Shown in pieces: positions 51,195 to 58,581 of a DNA stretch of 64,000 nt. The stretch's first letter is position 1. Each line of letters starts with the position of its first letter. Made by a program: the position numbers and the translations under genes. The notes beneath the pieces are model-generated. The model saw only the letters and a list, made by a program, of their open reading frames with translations. It searched no databases and had not been told where the DNA came from. This stretch comes from Mesorhizobium sp. (lineage in GTDB: Bacteria; Pseudomonadota; Alphaproteobacteria; Rhizobiales; Rhizobiaceae): assembly GCF_004963255.1 (NCBI RefSeq), contig NZ_SUGA01000031.1, forward strand, positions 1 through 64,000, given 5' to 3'.

Positions 51195-52388
51195 ATGAAC
51201 ATCGCTCCGGGCAAGACCGAGGTCAGCAGCATTCCCTTCGACGACGCGCGGGTGGACCGGCTGATGGAAGAGGCCGGCATCGACGTGCTGTTCGCCACCT
51301 CCAAGCACAACACGCAATATCTGCTCGGCGGCTACAAGTTCATCTTTTTCGCCGCCATGGATGCGATCGGCCATAGCCGTTACCTGCCGATCGTGCTCTA
51401 CGAAAAGGGCGGGCCGGAACACGCGGCCTATATCGGCAACAAGATGGAAGGCGGCGAGCATCAGAACCATCCGTTCTGGACTCCGACCTTGCATGCCGCC
51501 TGCTGGGGCACGCTCGATGCCGCCAATCTGGCGGTGGAGCATCTGCGCCAGATCGGCAAGTCGGCGGCGCGCATCGGCATCGAGCCCGGCTTCCTGCCGT
51601 CCGACGCATATATGCTGATCCGCAAGGCGCTGCCGGATGCCAAGCTGATCGATGCGACCGGCATGCTCGAGACCATGCGCGCCATCAAGACCGAAGCGGA
51701 GCTGGAACAGCTGCGCATCGCCTCCGAGCTGATCACCGATTCCATGCTGGCGACGATCGCCTGGGCGCGTGAGGGCACGAGCAAGACCGATATCATCGAG
51801 CGGCTCAGGCGCGAGGAGACCAATCGCGGCGCGCATTTCGAATATTGCCTGCTGACGCTGGGCTCCAGCCACAACCGCGCTTCGTCCAGCCAGGCGTGGA
51901 AGAAGGGCGAGGTGCTGTCGATCGATTCCGGCGGCAATTATCACGGCTATATCGGCGACCTCTGCCGCATGGGCGTGCTCGGCGAGCCGGATGCCGAGTT
52001 GGAGGATCTGCTGGCCGAAGTCGAGACGGTGCAGCAAGCTGCCTTTTCCAAGGTCAAGGCCGGCACGCTTGGCGGCGATATGATCGCGCATGCGGAAGGC
52101 GTGCTGAAGGCCTCCAGGGTCGCGGCCTATACGGATTTCTTCGCTCACGGCATGGGCCTGATCACGCATGAGGCGCCGTTCCTGATGACCAACCATCCGG
52201 TCGCCTATGAAGGCACCTATGCGGCCAAGCCGCTGGAAAAGAACATGGTGCTCTCTGTCGAGACGACCATGCTCCACCCGACACGCGGCTTCATCAAGCT
52301 GGAGGACACGGTCGCGGTGACCGACAGCGGTTATGTGATGTTCGGCGACCGCGGGCGGGGGTGGAACAGGGGTGGGGCGGCAGCTTAG
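51195..52388 (+). CDS. M24-family metallopeptidase (Xaa-Pro dipeptidase/aminopeptidase-like)
   Basis: The 397-residue protein has a creatinase-like N-terminal domain and a pita-bread catalytic domain with candidate metal ligands in LSIDSGG, YIGDLCR, FFAHGMG, SVETTM and IKLEDTV (Asp, Asp, His, Glu, Glu), the complete set. GGGAGAGG precedes the ATG. It has no signal peptide, so it acts in the cytoplasm. Divergent from a Dpp-type operon, it likely hydrolyses an imported peptide or amide; some members act on creatine-like or dimethylsulfoniopropionate-like substrates, so specificity is open. Confidence 0.92.
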   Translation: MNIAPGKTEVSSIPFDDARVDRLMEEAGIDVLFATSKHNTQYLLGGYKFIFFAAMDAIGHSRYLPIVLYEKGGPEHAAYIGNKMEGGEHQNHPFWTPTLHAACWGTLDAANLAVEHLRQIGKSAARIGIEPGFLPSDAYMLIRKALPDAKLIDATGMLETMRAIKTEAELEQLRIASELITDSMLATIAWAREGTSKTDIIERLRREETNRGAHFEYCLLTLGSSHNRASSSQAWKKGEVLSIDSGGNYHGYIGDLCRMGVLGEPDAELEDLLAEVETVQQAAFSKVKAGTLGGDMIAHAEGVLKASRVAAYTDFFAHGMGLITHEAPFLMTNHPVAYEGTYAAKPLEKNMVLSVETTMLHPTRGFIKLEDTVAVTDSGYVMFGDRGRGWNRGGAAA

Positions 52389-52397
52389 CTTCGACGG

Positions 52398-52551
52398 CGC
52401 TCCCCCTCACCCGGATTGCCAGCCGAATTGCGAAGAGCAATTCGGGGCAATCCGACCTCTCCCCGAGGGGAGAGGAGCAGGTAAGCGCCGCCGCTAACCT
52501 CTTCTCGCCGCCGGGAAGAAGGTGGCCGCGAAGCGGCCGGATGAGGGGGCT
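52398..52551. repeat. Rhizobial intergenic mosaic repeat
   Basis: The ends GCTCCCCCTCAcCCGG and CCGGATGAGGGGGC form an inverted repeat. Inside are a nested hairpin (GGATTGCC... CCGAATTGC-GAAGA-GCAATTCGG ...GGCAATCC, 52413-52453), and GGCCGC-GAA-GCGGCC near 52524-52538. This resembles a repeat family widespread between genes in Rhizobiales. It lies between convergent genes. Confidence 0.8.
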
Positions 52552-52564
52552 GCGACGCTGAAGA

Positions 52565-52981
52565 TTATGCGCCCGCCGGCAACAGCCTGAAATCCGGCAG
52601 ATCGCGCAGCGCCAGCTCCGGGCCGGCGGGCGAATAGACGACGAAGAGCTGCATCGGCTGGTCGCCGGTGTTGAGCGTCGAGTGGAAGCGGCTTTCCGGC
52701 ACGTAGATGGTGCAGCCGGGGCCGACCTTGGCCACCACCGGATTGCCCTTCTCGTCCTCGACCATCTGCTCGCCATTGCCGGAGATGACGAAGATGATCT
52801 CTTCGGCGCCGGGATGATTGTGGCGGCTGTGGCCCTGGCCGGGCGGCAGGTCGACGACGCCGCCTGAAAAGCGTTCGGCGCCGTTCACTTCCGGCGCCAC
52901 GGTCAGCGACAGTCTGCCCCAGTCGAAGCCGAAGGCGCTGACATCCTTCGGGTAGACAAACACCTTGCTCCTGTCGGCCAT
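52565..52981 (-). CDS. Cupin-domain protein
   Basis: The 138-residue protein has LPPGQGHSRHNHPGAEEIIFVISGNGEQ (motif 1, His/His/Glu) and GPGCTIYVPESRFHSTLNTGD (motif 2, His). It follows the TIM-barrel gene by 4 nt in the same operon, so it probably acts with it. The reaction is unknown. Confidence 0.88.
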   Translation of the reverse strand: MADRSKVFVYPKDVSAFGFDWGRLSLTVAPEVNGAERFSGGVVDLPPGQGHSRHNHPGAEEIIFVISGNGEQMVEDEKGNPVVAKVGPGCTIYVPESRFHSTLNTGDQPMQLFVVYSPAGPELALRDLPDFRLLPAGA

Positions 52982-52985
52982 CGCC

Positions 52986-53825
52986 TCATCCCTTCTTTTT
53001 CGTGATCGCCTTGAAATCCGCCGTCTGCTTGGCGATTGCCGCCTCGGCGGGCAGCCGCTCCATCGAGCTCGCGCCATAGAAGCCGTGCAGCCCCTCGCAG
53101 CGCTCGAGGATGTAGCGCGCGTCGTCGGGCATCGAGATCGGTCCGCCATGGCAAAGCAGGATGACATCCTCGCGCACCGAGCGCGCCGCGTCGGCAATGG
53201 CGTCGACCTCCTTCACGCAGGCGTCGAGCGTTTTCGCCGAGGTGGCGCCGATCGAGCCGCCGGTCGTCACACCCATATGGGCGACGACGATATCGGCGCC
53301 AGCCTTGGTCATGGCGCGCGCCTCGTCAGGATTGAAGACGTAAGGGGTGGTCAGCAGGTCGAGCTTATGCGCTTCGGCGATCATGTCGACCTCGAGGCCA
53401 AAACCCATGCCGGTCTCCTCGAAGCTCTGGCGCATGGTGCCGTTGAACAGGCCGACGGTCGGAAAGTTCTGCACGCCGGAAAAGCCCATCGTCTTCAGCT
53501 CGGAAAGCAGCAGCGGCATGATGACGAAGGGATCGGTGCCGTTGACGCCGGCCAGCACCGGCGTCTTCTTCACCACCGGCAGCACCTCATAGGCCATTTC
53601 CTTGACGATCTCGTTGGCGTTGCCATAGGCGAGCAGGCCGGCGGCCGAGCCGCGTCCGGCCATGCGGTAGCGGCCCGAATTGTAGATGATGATCAGGTCG
53701 ATGCCGCCGGCTTCCTCGGCCTTGGCCGACAGGCCGGTGCCGGCGCCACCGCCGACGATCGGCACGCCGTCGGCGATCATCTTGCGGAATTTCTCCAGGA
53801 TCGTTTTGCGCGGGATGGCGACCAT
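52986..53825 (-). CDS. Phosphoenolpyruvate-hydrolase-like TIM-barrel protein (Tm-1 C-terminal-domain family)
   Basis: The 279-residue protein has IVGGGAGTGLSAKAEEAGGIDLIIIYNSGRYRMAGRGS, GVNGTDPFVIMPLLLSELKTMGFSGVQNFPTVGLFNGTMR and HMGVTTGGSIGATSAKTLDACVKEV, the TIM-barrel family that forms the C-terminal domain of plant Tm-1 and stands alone in bacteria. I use ATG 53825, with AGGA about 12 nt upstream; a GTG at 53840 overlapping the Tm-1-like stop as GTGA is the alternative. The enzymatic reaction is not established. Confidence 0.88.
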   Translation of the reverse strand: MVAIPRKTILEKFRKMIADGVPIVGGGAGTGLSAKAEEAGGIDLIIIYNSGRYRMAGRGSAAGLLAYGNANEIVKEMAYEVLPVVKKTPVLAGVNGTDPFVIMPLLLSELKTMGFSGVQNFPTVGLFNGTMRQSFEETGMGFGLEVDMIAEAHKLDLLTTPYVFNPDEARAMTKAGADIVVAHMGVTTGGSIGATSAKTLDACVKEVDAIADAARSVREDVILLCHGGPISMPDDARYILERCEGLHGFYGASSMERLPAEAAIAKQTADFKAITKKKG

Positions 53826-53836
53826 GCTTGTCTGTC

Positions 53837-55033
53837 TCACTTCCTGGCGATGTCGAGGAACGCCTCGGCCGCGGCCTTGGCGAAGGCGGGATCGTTGATG
53901 TGCAGCGGCAGGCGCGTGACGGTGCGGTCCTTGGTCGGCTCGATCGTGCGCTCAATCGCATCGAACAGCGCCGCGTCGGCCTCCGCGTCGAAGAAGGCGC
54001 CGCCTTCTATATCGAGCGCCGAGACGCCCTTTTCCGGGATCAGGAAACGGACCGGGCCGTCGCAGCGCGCGAGACGGCCGCCGATCCATTCACCGATCCG
54101 GCGGCATTCGTCGGCCGTGGTGCGCATCAGCGTGACGTTGGGATTGTGCTCGTAGAACAGTCGCCCACGATATTTTTCCGGGATGGTCGGGGGCGCCCAG
54201 AAATTCACCATATCGAGCGCGCCGACCGAGCCGACATAGGGCAATTTCGTGCGGGCGATCGCGCCGAAGCGATCCTCGGTCGCCGGCAGCACGCCGCCGA
54301 ACAGGAGATCGCAGACCTCGGTCGTGGTGATGTCGAGGACGCCGGCCAGCAGGCCGCTGTCGGCGAGCTTCTCCATCGAGCGGCCGCCGGTGCCGGTGGC
54401 GTGGAAGACCATGCAGTCATAGTCGGCGCGCAGGCGCTCGACGATCGCCGTCACGCAAGGCGTGGTGACGCCGAACATGGTGAGCCCGAGCGCCGGCTTG
54501 CCGGCGGCGGCCGGGGCCGGCTTCGCGGCCATGCCCGCGATTGCCTGGGCGGCGTTGTGCAACACGACGCGGGAGAGCCTGTTCAGTCCCGCCATGTCGG
54601 TGACCGACGGCATCATGATGATGTCGGACACGTCGACATAAGGCGCGGTGTCGCCGGAAGCCAGCGTCGAGACCATGAGCTTCGGCAGGCCGAGCGGCAG
54701 CGCGCGCATGCCGGCGGTGACGATCGAGGTGCCGCCGCCGCCGCCGATGCCGATCACACCGGCGATGTCGTCGCGCGAGCGGATGAAACCGGCGAAGGCG
54801 ACGCCCATGCCGGCAACGGCGGCGCCGCGGTCATCGAGGCCGAGAACCGCGTGGGCTCCCTTGGGATGATGCGCGGCGACCTCGCTGGCCGGGATACCGA
54901 CCGGGACGGTCGCGCCCCGCGTCCCGATATCGACACGCACGACCGCGCCGCCCGCAGCAGCGACGGCATCGGCCAGGAAGGCAAGCTCCTCGCCTTTGGT
55001 GTCGGCGGTGCCGACCACATAGATGCGCTTCAT
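53837..55033 (-). CDS. Tm-1-like ATP-binding (UPF0261) protein
   Basis: The 398-residue protein opens MKRIYVVGTADTKGEELAFLADAV and has GIGGGGGTSIVTAGMRALPLGLPKLMVSTLASGDTAPYVDVSDIIMMPSV and GLTMFGVTTPCVTAIVERLRADYDCMVFHATGTGGRSMEKLAD, the UPF0261 blocks. The plant Tm-1 homologue inhibits tobamovirus replication; the bacterial role is metabolic but undefined. ATG 55033 is the right start because the open frame upstream runs through a tandem repeat. Separate genes for the two Tm-1 domains, side by side, match the usual bacterial arrangement. Confidence 0.9.
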   Translation of the reverse strand: MKRIYVVGTADTKGEELAFLADAVAAAGGAVVRVDIGTRGATVPVGIPASEVAAHHPKGAHAVLGLDDRGAAVAGMGVAFAGFIRSRDDIAGVIGIGGGGGTSIVTAGMRALPLGLPKLMVSTLASGDTAPYVDVSDIIMMPSVTDMAGLNRLSRVVLHNAAQAIAGMAAKPAPAAAGKPALGLTMFGVTTPCVTAIVERLRADYDCMVFHATGTGGRSMEKLADSGLLAGVLDITTTEVCDLLFGGVLPATEDRFGAIARTKLPYVGSVGALDMVNFWAPPTIPEKYRGRLFYEHNPNVTLMRTTADECRRIGEWIGGRLARCDGPVRFLIPEKGVSALDIEGGAFFDAEADAALFDAIERTIEPTKDRTVTRLPLHINDPAFAKAAAEAFLDIARK

Positions 55034-55077
55034 GCGCGTTTCCCCGTCGTCCGGCATGTTCGGCTTTGCCGCCTGCC

Positions 55078-55188
55078 TTCTTGCCCCACCCTTAAGCTCC
55101 TCGGCAAAGGCCTCGTCGCTGGTGGGGACCCATCTTTCTTGCCCCACCCTTAAGCTCCTCGGCAAAGCCTCGTCGCTGGTGGGGTCCC
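55078..55188. repeat. Tandem direct repeat of about 53 nt (58-nt period)
   Basis: Two copies (55078-55131 and 55136-55188) share TTGCCCCACCCTTAAGCTCC and continue almost identically to CGTCGCTGGTGGGG; the second lacks one G. Each unit is bounded by CCCCACC / GGTGGGG, so each can fold back. They lie in the divergent promoter gap between the Tm-1-like gene and a TetR gene. Confidence 0.9.
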
Positions 55189-55244
55189 GTGATTGCCCGG
55201 CATTGCGCCATTGCAAATTTTTGAGACGCGCGTATCGTATTGAT

Positions 55245-55901
55245 ATGGATGTCTCACGTCAACAAGCCGTCGCCAAGGATGAGGCCGCCCAGGGGCCGGC
55301 CGTCGAGAAGGGGGCGCGCGCCCGCACCAGGCGGCTGATGCTGGAGACGGCGACGCGGTTGATGCAGTCCGGCATGACACCCTCGGTCAGCGAGGTCGCG
55401 GAGGCGGCGGAGGTGTCGCGCGCAACCGCCTACCGGTATTTCCCGAGCCAGGCGGCGCTGGTGCAGGCCGTGGTCGACGAAGGGCTCGGCCCGATCCTCA
55501 CCTGGAAGTCGGCCTCCGATGATGCCGAACGGCGCGTGGCGGATCTGTTTGCCACCGCGATGCCGCGCATCGAGGCCTTCGAGGCGACGTTCAAGGCGGC
55601 GCTGAAGCTGTCCCTCGACCAATGGGCGCGACGCCAGGCCGGCACGCTCGGATCCGAGCCCGCTTTCACGCGCGGCCATCGCGTCGACCTGCTGAAGGAT
55701 GCGATCGCGCCGCTCAAGGGCCGCCTGAAGCCGCGTCAGTTCAGGCGCCTGGCGCAGGCGCTGTCGCTGGTGTTCGGCGTCGAGGTGGTCACGGTGCTGA
55801 AGGACATCTGGGGGCTGGACAGCGCGGAAATGATGTCAGTGGCGCAATGGGCGGCGGGCGCGCTGGTGCGGGCGGCAATGGCGGAATCAGGGGCGACATG
55901 A
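55245..55901 (+). CDS. TetR-family transcriptional regulator
   Basis: The 218-residue protein has an N-terminal HTH (ARTRRLMLETATRLMQSGMTPSVSEVAEAAEVSRATAYRYFPSQAALVQAVVDEGL) and a helical ligand domain. The start ATG 55245 has only a weak ribosome binding site. GAGAC / GTCTC half-sites flank the start (55223-55227 and 55251-55255). Divergent from the cupin/TIM/Tm-1 operon, it is its likely repressor. Confidence 0.9.
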   Translation: MDVSRQQAVAKDEAAQGPAVEKGARARTRRLMLETATRLMQSGMTPSVSEVAEAAEVSRATAYRYFPSQAALVQAVVDEGLGPILTWKSASDDAERRVADLFATAMPRIEAFEATFKAALKLSLDQWARRQAGTLGSEPAFTRGHRVDLLKDAIAPLKGRLKPRQFRRLAQALSLVFGVEVVTVLKDIWGLDSAEMMSVAQWAAGALVRAAMAESGAT

Positions 55902-55940
55902 GCAGAGATGGCGGCAGCGTCAAAGGTGACAGCCGCTTAA

Positions 55941-55957
55941 ATCTGGTTCGACCAGAT
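55941..55957. promoter_or_regulatory. Putative operator, 17-nt perfect dyad
   Basis: ATCTGGTTCGACCAGAT has perfect 7-nt arms around TCG. The TGGT-N3-ACCA core is that of FadR-subfamily GntR repressors. It lies 40 nt after the TetR gene and upstream of the polyol transporter. Confidence 0.6.
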
Positions 55958-56119
55958 CGTGAAGTCATTTTCGAATGTTAGTTGTGGTGGACGGGCCGTG
56001 ACAAGGGCTCCACGTATCGCAGAGTAGGAAAAACGAGGGAAAACAGCCAGATATCGTAATGATCCGCCTGTTCGGCTGCTATCAGCCGCTCAAGAAAGCG
56101 CTTGACGCCAAGCGAAAAT

Positions 56120-56130
56120 TGGTAATACCA
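56120..56130. promoter_or_regulatory. Putative TGGT-N3-ACCA operator
   Basis: TGGTAATACCA followed by GATTAGGGCG, close to the 51021 site with its GATTATAGCG context. It lies 162 nt upstream of the binding-protein start. Confidence 0.55.
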
Positions 56131-56291
56131 GATTAGGGCGGACAACGCGGAGCAAAAGTCAAGGCTGCGATCCATTTCCGGCAGGGCGAGGAGGCCTGAA
56201 ACCGGGGAGGCGCATCACAGGAGGAACTACCAGGGTCGGCCTCATCGCCGGCTCGCATGACACGGTGGAATGCGCACAAGGGAGGAAAACT

Positions 56292-57608
56292 ATGCGCAAG
56301 ATTGTGACCAGCGTGATCGCTGGTATCGGGCTGGCACTTGCCTGCGGGACATCCGTCCGCGCGCAGGACAAGGAACTCACCATCTTCTGGGCGGAATGGG
56401 ATCCGGCGAACTACCTGCAGGAGCTCGTCAACGACTACACGGCCGAGACCGGCGTGAAGGTCACGGTTCAGACCACGCCGTGGCCCGACTTCCAGACCAA
56501 GGCCTTCACCGAATTCAACGCGCATGGCGACGCCTACGACATGGTCGTCGGCGACTCGCAATGGCTCGGCGCCGGTTCGACGCAAGGCCACTATGTCGAC
56601 CTGACCGACTTCTTCAACCAGCACAAGCTCAATGACGTGATGGCGCCGGCGACCATCAAGTACTATGCCGAATATCCCGGTGGTTCCGGCAAATATTGGG
56701 CGATCCCGCTGGAAGGCGACGCGATCGGCTGGTCCTACCGGAAGGACTGGTTCGAGGACCCGAAGGAGAAGGAGGCCTTCAAGGCGAAGTACGGCTACGA
56801 CCTCGCCGTGCCGACCACCTATGCGCAGCTGCGCGACATCGCCGAGTTCTTCCACCGTCCGGACCAGAAGCGCTACGGCGTCGCCATCTACACCGACAAT
56901 TCCTATGACGCGATGGCGATGGGCGTCGAAAGCGCCATCTTCAGCTATGGCGGCGATCTCGGCGACTATGCCACCTACAAGGTCGACGGCATCACCAATT
57001 CGAAAGAGGCCGCCGCCGGCCTCGACATGTACAAGGAACTCTACAAGTTCACGCCGCCCGGCTGGGGCAAGACCTTTTTCGTGGAAGACAACCAGGCGAT
57101 CACTGGCGGTCTCGCCGCGATGAGCATGAACTTCTTCGCCTTCTTCCCACCGCTGGTGAACAAGGCCACGAACCCCTATGCCGACGCCACCGGCTTCTTC
57201 GCCAACCCGGCCGGTCCAGACGGCAAGCGTTTTGCTGCTCTCGGCGGCCAGGGCATCTCGGTCGTATCGTATTCGAAGAACAAGGACGAGGCGATGAAGT
57301 TCCTGGAGTGGTTCATCAAGGACGAGACCCAGAAGAAATGGGCCGAACTCGGCGGCTACACCTGCAGCCAGGCCGTGCTGAAGTCGGATGCCTTCCAGAA
57401 CGCGACGCCCTACAACAAGGCGTTCTACGACACGATGTTCATGGTCAAGGACTTCTGGGCAACGCCTGAATACGCCGAAGTGCTCGATCAGCTGAACCAG
57501 AACATCTATCCGTTCGTGGTCGGCGGTAAGGGCACCGCCCAGGAGGCGCTCGACAAGACCGCCGCCGACTGGAAGGCGACCTTCACCAAGTACAACCGCT
57601 ACAAGTAA
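56292..57608 (+). CDS. Sugar/polyol-type (CUT1) ABC transporter substrate-binding protein
   Basis: The 438-residue protein has a Sec signal peptide (VTSVIAGIGLALACGTSVRA, cleavage near 24). The mature part has LTIFWAEWDPANYLQELVNDYTAETGVKVTVQTTPWPDFQTK and YWAIPLEGDAIGWSYRKDWFEDP, the family 1 solute-binding fold. Aromatic residues are frequent, as in glycerol- and polyol-binding members. ATG 56292 follows GGAGG. The ligand is not predictable from sequence alone. Confidence 0.93.
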   Translation: MRKIVTSVIAGIGLALACGTSVRAQDKELTIFWAEWDPANYLQELVNDYTAETGVKVTVQTTPWPDFQTKAFTEFNAHGDAYDMVVGDSQWLGAGSTQGHYVDLTDFFNQHKLNDVMAPATIKYYAEYPGGSGKYWAIPLEGDAIGWSYRKDWFEDPKEKEAFKAKYGYDLAVPTTYAQLRDIAEFFHRPDQKRYGVAIYTDNSYDAMAMGVESAIFSYGGDLGDYATYKVDGITNSKEAAAGLDMYKELYKFTPPGWGKTFFVEDNQAITGGLAAMSMNFFAFFPPLVNKATNPYADATGFFANPAGPDGKRFAALGGQGISVVSYSKNKDEAMKFLEWFIKDETQKKWAELGGYTCSQAVLKSDAFQNATPYNKAFYDTMFMVKDFWATPEYAEVLDQLNQNIYPFVVGGKGTAQEALDKTAADWKATFTKYNRYK

Positions 57609-57620
57609 GCACCACAGTCA

Positions 57621-57653
57621 GAATGCCGGAGGAGGGTTTCCCCTCCGGCATTC
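57621..57653 (+). terminator. Intercistronic hairpin after the polyol binding-protein gene
   Basis: Perfect 12-bp arms GAATGCCGGAGG / CCTCCGGCATTC (57621-57632, 57642-57653), extended through a bulge by GGG/CCC, followed by CTGTTTT. It lies 12 nt after the stop and 21 nt before the permease gene. It is a likely attenuator or mRNA stabiliser. Confidence 0.75.
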
Positions 57654-57674
57654 CTGTTTTCAGGGAGACATTCG

Positions 57675-58580
57675 TTGGCTTCGGTAGCCCTCACCAATCT
57701 TGATCCGGCCTCCAGGGCCGCCGCGCGCGGCTGGTCGGACCTGACCATCCGCAATCTGTTCATCATCCCGACGCTGGTTTTCCTGATCGTCTTCAACATT
57801 TTTCCGCTGATCTATTCGCTCGGCTATTCCTTCACGAACTTCGCCGCGAACCGCAGCGAGCCATGGCAGTTCGTCGGCTTGCAGAATTATCGCGAGCTGC
57901 TCAGCGACGACCACATCTGGTCGAACTTCGTCATCACGGCGAAATATGTCATCGTTTCGGTGGCGGGTCAGATGGTCGTCGGCTTCGGCCTTGCGCTTCT
58001 GCTCAACCGCTCCTTTCCGATGAAGGGCCTGATCACCACGCTGCTTTTGTTGCCGATGATGATGTCGGCGGCAGTCGTCGGCCTGTTCTGGCAACTGCTC
58101 TACAGTCCGTCCTGGGGCCCGATCAACTATGTCTTCGGCCTTGGCGACTTCGCCTGGCTGTCCAATCCCGACAGCGCGCTCTACGCGGTCGCGATCACCG
58201 ACATATGGATGTGGTCGCCCTTCGTCATGCTCTTGTCGCTCGCCGGCCTGTCGGCGGTGCCGCAACATCTCTACGAGGCCGCCGCGATCGACCGCGCGGG
58301 ATGGTGGTACACCTTCACGCGCATCACCTTGCCGCTGGTCTCGCCGATCCTTCTGATCGCGCTGATCTTCCGCACCATGGAAGCCTTCAAGACATTCGAC
58401 ATCGCCTACACGATGACGACCCAGCCGACCGCCGAGCTGATCGCGATCCGGCTCTACAAGCAGGCCTTCCAGCAGTGGGATACAGGCAAGTCCTGCGCAC
58501 TGGCCTACATCGTGCTGATCATGGTGCTGGCCATCACCAATCTCTACGTGAAGTATCTCAACAAGGTGAAGGAGCGCTGA
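57675..58580 (+). CDS. Sugar/polyol ABC transporter permease (MalF-like)
   Basis: The 301-residue membrane protein opens LTIRNLFIIPTLVFLIVFNIFPLIYSLGYSFTNF, the MalF-like first helix, and has the coupling loop YEAAAIDRAGWWYTFTRITLPLVSP. The start is TTG 57675, with AGGGAGA 7 nt upstream. It is the first half of the channel. Confidence 0.92.
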   Translation: MASVALTNLDPASRAAARGWSDLTIRNLFIIPTLVFLIVFNIFPLIYSLGYSFTNFAANRSEPWQFVGLQNYRELLSDDHIWSNFVITAKYVIVSVAGQMVVGFGLALLLNRSFPMKGLITTLLLLPMMMSAAVVGLFWQLLYSPSWGPINYVFGLGDFAWLSNPDSALYAVAITDIWMWSPFVMLLSLAGLSAVPQHLYEAAAIDRAGWWYTFTRITLPLVSPILLIALIFRTMEAFKTFDIAYTMTTQPTAELIAIRLYKQAFQQWDTGKSCALAYIVLIMVLAITNLYVKYLNKVKER

Positions 58581-58581
58581 G

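Larger units (their letters stand above)
55902..56291. other. Regulatory region upstream of the polyol ABC operon
   Basis: The 390-nt gap contains no credible gene. It carries two TGGT-N3-ACCA dyads (55941-55957 and 56120-56130), about 165-340 nt upstream of the binding-protein start. GGAGG at 56281 is the ribosome binding site of that gene. Confidence 0.6.

Noticed and set aside
55078..55188. Short CRISPR-like array
   Set aside because: Only two adjacent units with a 4-nt junction; no spacers.
55034..55216. N-terminal extension of the Tm-1-like protein through the tandem repeat
   Set aside because: It would translate two imperfect repeat copies; the conserved family start is MKRIYVVGTADTKGEE at 55033.
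55978..56175. A 65-residue minus-strand protein in the polyol promoter region
   Set aside because: It spans an operator dyad, has no ribosome binding site and no domain pattern; the region reads as regulatory.
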